A DNA stretch of 9,105 bases, taken from NCBI GenBank assembly GCA_021786455.1, contig JAJYNF010000179.1, positions 1,957-11,061 of the forward strand, in the 5' to 3' direction. Positions 6,615-9,105 of the stretch are shown in pieces (position 1 is the first letter of the stretch; every line of letters starts with the position of its first letter). The position numbers and the translations under genes are program-made. The stretch comes from Acidobacteriota bacterium (lineage in GTDB: Bacteria > Acidobacteriota > Terriglobia > UBA7540). The notes below the pieces were generated by a model. The model ran no database searches. It was not told the origin of the DNA and saw only the letters and a program-made list of their open reading frames with translations.

Positions 6615-9105
6615 TCAGCGGTCTGCCTCGATTTCCCGGAGGGTCGCTGAGCAACGCTCGCAAACGCCGGGGTAACGCGAATCGCGCCCTACCTGCTCGG
6701 AATAGTTCCAACAGCGGCTGCATTTGGCGCCGCGAGCGCGTTCCACCTTCACCTTAAGACCCGGAATAGCGCTTGATTCCACGCCTTCGAGCACACCCGC
6801 GGCCAGCTCCACCTGCGACACGATGAAAAGGGTGGGAAGAAATGCAAAATATTCCTGGAGCAGGCTGCGTAGCTCTCCCCCCGCGCTCAGGATAATGCGT
6901 GATTCAAGCGCGCTGCGAATGAATTTACCCTGCCGCGCGGTTTCGAGAGCTTTGAGCACCGCGTCGCGGATGGCAATCAGGCGCGGCCAGTTCGCCATTC
7001 GGCTGAGGTGTTTTGCGGAAACCGCGGCGCGAAGCTCCTCGGGCGGCATGAATTGCGCCAGGTGCACGCTCGCGGGGCGCGCTTCGCCGGAGGGCAGGCC
7101 GGGCAGGTGCGACCACGCCTCATCGGCGGTAAAGCTCATCAGCGGCCCGAGCGCGCGGACCAGCGCCTCGGCGATCCGGAACAGAGCCGATTGCGCCGAG
7201 CGGCGGCGCGCCGAGCGCGGCGGCGCGGTGTAGAGGCGGTCTTTCAAAATGTCGAAATAAAATGCGCTCAGATCAACCGTGGCAAAATCATAAATGGCCC
7301 GGTACACCTTGTGAAATTCAAAGTTGCGGTAGGCCGTTTCCACACGTTCAAGGACCTCCGCGGCACGGGCAATCGCCCAGGCGTCAACTTCCTCGAGCGC
7401 ATCGCCCGAGACCAAGTCTTTCGACGGATCGAAATCGTACAGGTTGGAAAGGCAATAGCGAAACGTATTGCGGAGCTTACGGTAGGCTTCGGAAAGTCGC
7501 GTCAGGATGTCCGGCGAAATGACCACATCTTCTCGAAAATCCACCGATGCCACCCAGAGCCGGAGAATTTCCGCGCCGTGGGTTTTGATGACCTCGTTCG
7601 GGTCAATCACGTTGCCGAGCGACTTGGACATGGCGCGGCCTTCGGCATCGAGCACCCAGCCGTTCGTCAACACCTGGCGATAAGGCGCGCTGCCGTGGCT
7701 GACCATGGCCACCAGCAAAGAGCTGTGGAACCAGCCACGATATTGGTCGCCGCCTTCGAGGTAAACGTCCGCCGGCCATGGCAGATCCTCGCGATGGCCC
7801 AGTACGGCGGCGTGACTGGCGCCCGAGTCAAACCAGACGTCGAGGATATCCGTCTCTTTGCGGAATTTCGTCCCTGAACACTTGGGGCAGCAAGTTCCTT
7901 CCGGGAGTAGCTCCTCAACCGAATGCGCGTACCAGGCGTCGGCGCCTTCCTTCTTAAAGAGTTCGACCGCCGGCCGCGCCAGTTTCGCGTCCATCAAAGG
8001 CTTCTTGCACTCGACGCAATGAAACACAGTAATCGGCACGCCCCAGACCCGCTGGCGGGAAATGCACCAGTCGGGCCGGGTGGCGATCATGCCGGCGATT
8101 CGCTCCTCGCCCCATTCCGGCGACCACCGCACTCGCTTGATTTCGGCCAGAGCTCTCATGCGCAGCTCGTCGTGGTCAATCTTGATGAACCACTGCTCGT
8201 TAGCGCGGAAAATCACCGGCTGATGGCAGCGCCAGCAGTGCGGATAGGAATGCGTCAGCCAGCCGGGCGGCCCGGCCAACGTCCCGCGCCCCTTGAGCAA
8301 TTCGATGATATCCTCGTTCGCCTCGAAGACCGTTTTGCCTTTGTACTCGGGCAAACCTTCGGTGAATTCGCCGCCATCGCCGAGCGGGGAATAAATCTGA
8401 AGGCCGTATTTCACGCCGGTCTCGTAGTCTTCCGTGCCGTGGCCCGGAGCGGTGTGGACGCAGCCGGTTCCGTCTTCGGCGGTCACGTAATCCGCCAGAA
8501 CGCCCGGCACGACACGATCGAGGAAGGGATGCTGCAACCGGATGCCTTCGAGCCTCTTGCCCGGAATCCGCGCCAGCAGTTTGGCGGGTTTGAGGCCGGC
8601 CTCGTGGAATGCCGGCTCGACGCGCCGGCTCTCGACCAGGTACGCGTCTCCCCCGTCCTCGACCACGGAATATTCGAAATCCGGATGGAACGCCACGGCC
8701 ATGCTGGCAGGAAGCGTCCAAGGCGTGGTTGTCCAGATGATGACCCAGACTTTGCGGCAAGCGAGTTCGGGAGCGAGCGCGGCAGGATCCGAAACGAGAG
8801 CGTATTTGACGTAAATCGAGCGGCTGCGATGGTCCTCGTACTCAACTTCGGCCTCAGCGAGCGCCGTCCGGTCGGAAATGCACCAATAGACTGGCTTCAG
8901 GCCGCGATAGGCGTAACCTTCTTCGAGGAACTTGAGAAACAACTCGGCGATCAGCGCCTCATAACTGTAATCCATCGTCAGGTAAGGCGCTTTCCATTCG
9001 CCGAAAACCCCGAGGCGGACGAAGTCCTGGCGTTGGAGGTCAACAAACTTTTGCGCGTAACGCCGACAGGCCTGGCGGACTTCAACGGCGCTCATCTGCG
9101 CTTTC
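6615..9105 (-). CDS. ileS: Isoleucyl-tRNA synthetase, 5' end beyond the window
   Basis: The frame is open to the window edge (…KAQ before the Met at 9095), and relatives have 'MS..EFR.AC' well inside the protein. The true start, with roughly 110 residues including the HxGH motif, is therefore missing. This cytoplasmic class I synthetase charges tRNA-Ile. Numbered from the Met at 9095: the CP1 editing domain shows WTTTPWTLPAS (121-131) and GCVHTAPGHGTEDYETG with the editing Asp at 223. Next come RPDWCISRQRVWGVPI (340-355), DILDVWFDSGASH (416-428), YRGWFHSSL and the KMSKS loop, here AMSKSLGN (488-495). The tRNA-binding helical domain includes VDAWAI. The C-terminal zinc finger has Cys792, 795, 812 and 815 (CSRCW…VCERC), as in bacterial-type IleS. 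It is the first visible gene of the operon and ends 27 bases before lspA. I see no disruption. Confidence 0.97.
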   Translation of the reverse strand, partial: KAQMSAVEVRQACRRYAQKFVDLQRQDFVRLGVFGEWKAPYLTMDYSYEALIAELFLKFLEEGYAYRGLKPVYWCISDRTALAEAEVEYEDHRSRSIYVKYALVSDPAALAPELACRKVWVIIWTTTPWTLPASMAVAFHPDFEYSVVEDGGDAYLVESRRVEPAFHEAGLKPAKLLARIPGKRLEGIRLQHPFLDRVVPGVLADYVTAEDGTGCVHTAPGHGTEDYETGVKYGLQIYSPLGDGGEFTEGLPEYKGKTVFEANEDIIELLKGRGTLAGPPGWLTHSYPHCWRCHQPVIFRANEQWFIKIDHDELRMRALAEIKRVRWSPEWGEERIAGMIATRPDWCISRQRVWGVPITVFHCVECKKPLMDAKLARPAVELFKKEGADAWYAHSVEELLPEGTCCPKCSGTKFRKETDILDVWFDSGASHAAVLGHREDLPWPADVYLEGGDQYRGWFHSSLLVAMVSHGSAPYRQVLTNGWVLDAEGRAMSKSLGNVIDPNEVIKTHGAEILRLWVASVDFREDVVISPDILTRLSEAYRKLRNTFRYCLSNLYDFDPSKDLVSGDALEEVDAWAIARAAEVLERVETAYRNFEFHKVYRAIYDFATVDLSAFYFDILKDRLYTAPPRSARRRSAQSALFRIAEALVRALGPLMSFTADEAWSHLPGLPSGEARPASVHLAQFMPPEELRAAVSAKHLSRMANWPRLIAIRDAVLKALETARQGKFIRSALESRIILSAGGELRSLLQEYFAFLPTLFIVSQVELAAGVLEGVESSAIPGLKVKVERARGAKCSRCWNYSEQVGRDSRYPGVCERCSATLREIEADR

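Noticed and set aside
7008..7877. Plus-strand open frame of 289 codons opposite ileS
   Set aside because: It lies wholly inside the conserved IleS coding region. The translation is Arg-rich and featureless, with no ribosome binding site of note, so it is a shadow frame.

Overview
The window looks like ordinary chromosomal DNA from a Gram-negative bacterium of moderately high GC content. Acidobacteriota is my best guess. It rests on the combination of a lipoprotein signal peptidase, an MltG-type murein enzyme and a large secreted S9 dipeptidyl peptidase, and on the general look of the proteins. No marker gene here proves a phylum, so this is an inference. I see no rRNA, tRNA, CRISPR array, insertion sequence, phage gene or attachment site.

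Left part, plus strand (1-2815). The window opens inside a short-chain dehydrogenase/reductase (SDR) that stops before its catalytic Tyr-x-x-x-Lys, so it is a broken gene. Twenty bases after its stop begins an eight-helix membrane protein with the architecture of heme A synthase (COX15/CtaA), but two of the four expected heme-ligand histidines appear to be missing. After a 124-base gap comes the pair ruvX (YqgF; 16S rRNA maturation or Holliday junction resolvase fold) and mltG (endolytic murein transglycosylase). Their reading frames overlap by four bases (GTGA), so they are almost certainly one transcription and translation unit.

Right part, minus strand (9105 down to 2865). The order of transcription is ileS (5' end beyond the window), lspA, an RluA/RluD-family pseudouridine synthase, and a secreted dipeptidyl peptidase IV. 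ileS-lspA-rluD is a widespread conserved arrangement. The peptidase is joined to it by a four-base ATGA overlap with the pseudouridine synthase, so the last two genes are probably translationally coupled. The two operons converge, with only 49 bases between the stops of mltG and the peptidase and no strong intrinsic terminator that I can see.

The genes are mostly housekeeping: isoleucyl-tRNA charging, lipoprotein maturation, rRNA modification and maturation, and control of glycan strand length. A peptide-scavenging enzyme is added at the operon end. I find no convincing new biological system. The points worth a second look are the truncated SDR, the ligand-poor heme A synthase relative, the odd basic tail of MltG (possible frameshift) and the coupling of an exported peptidase to an RNA-modifying enzyme.
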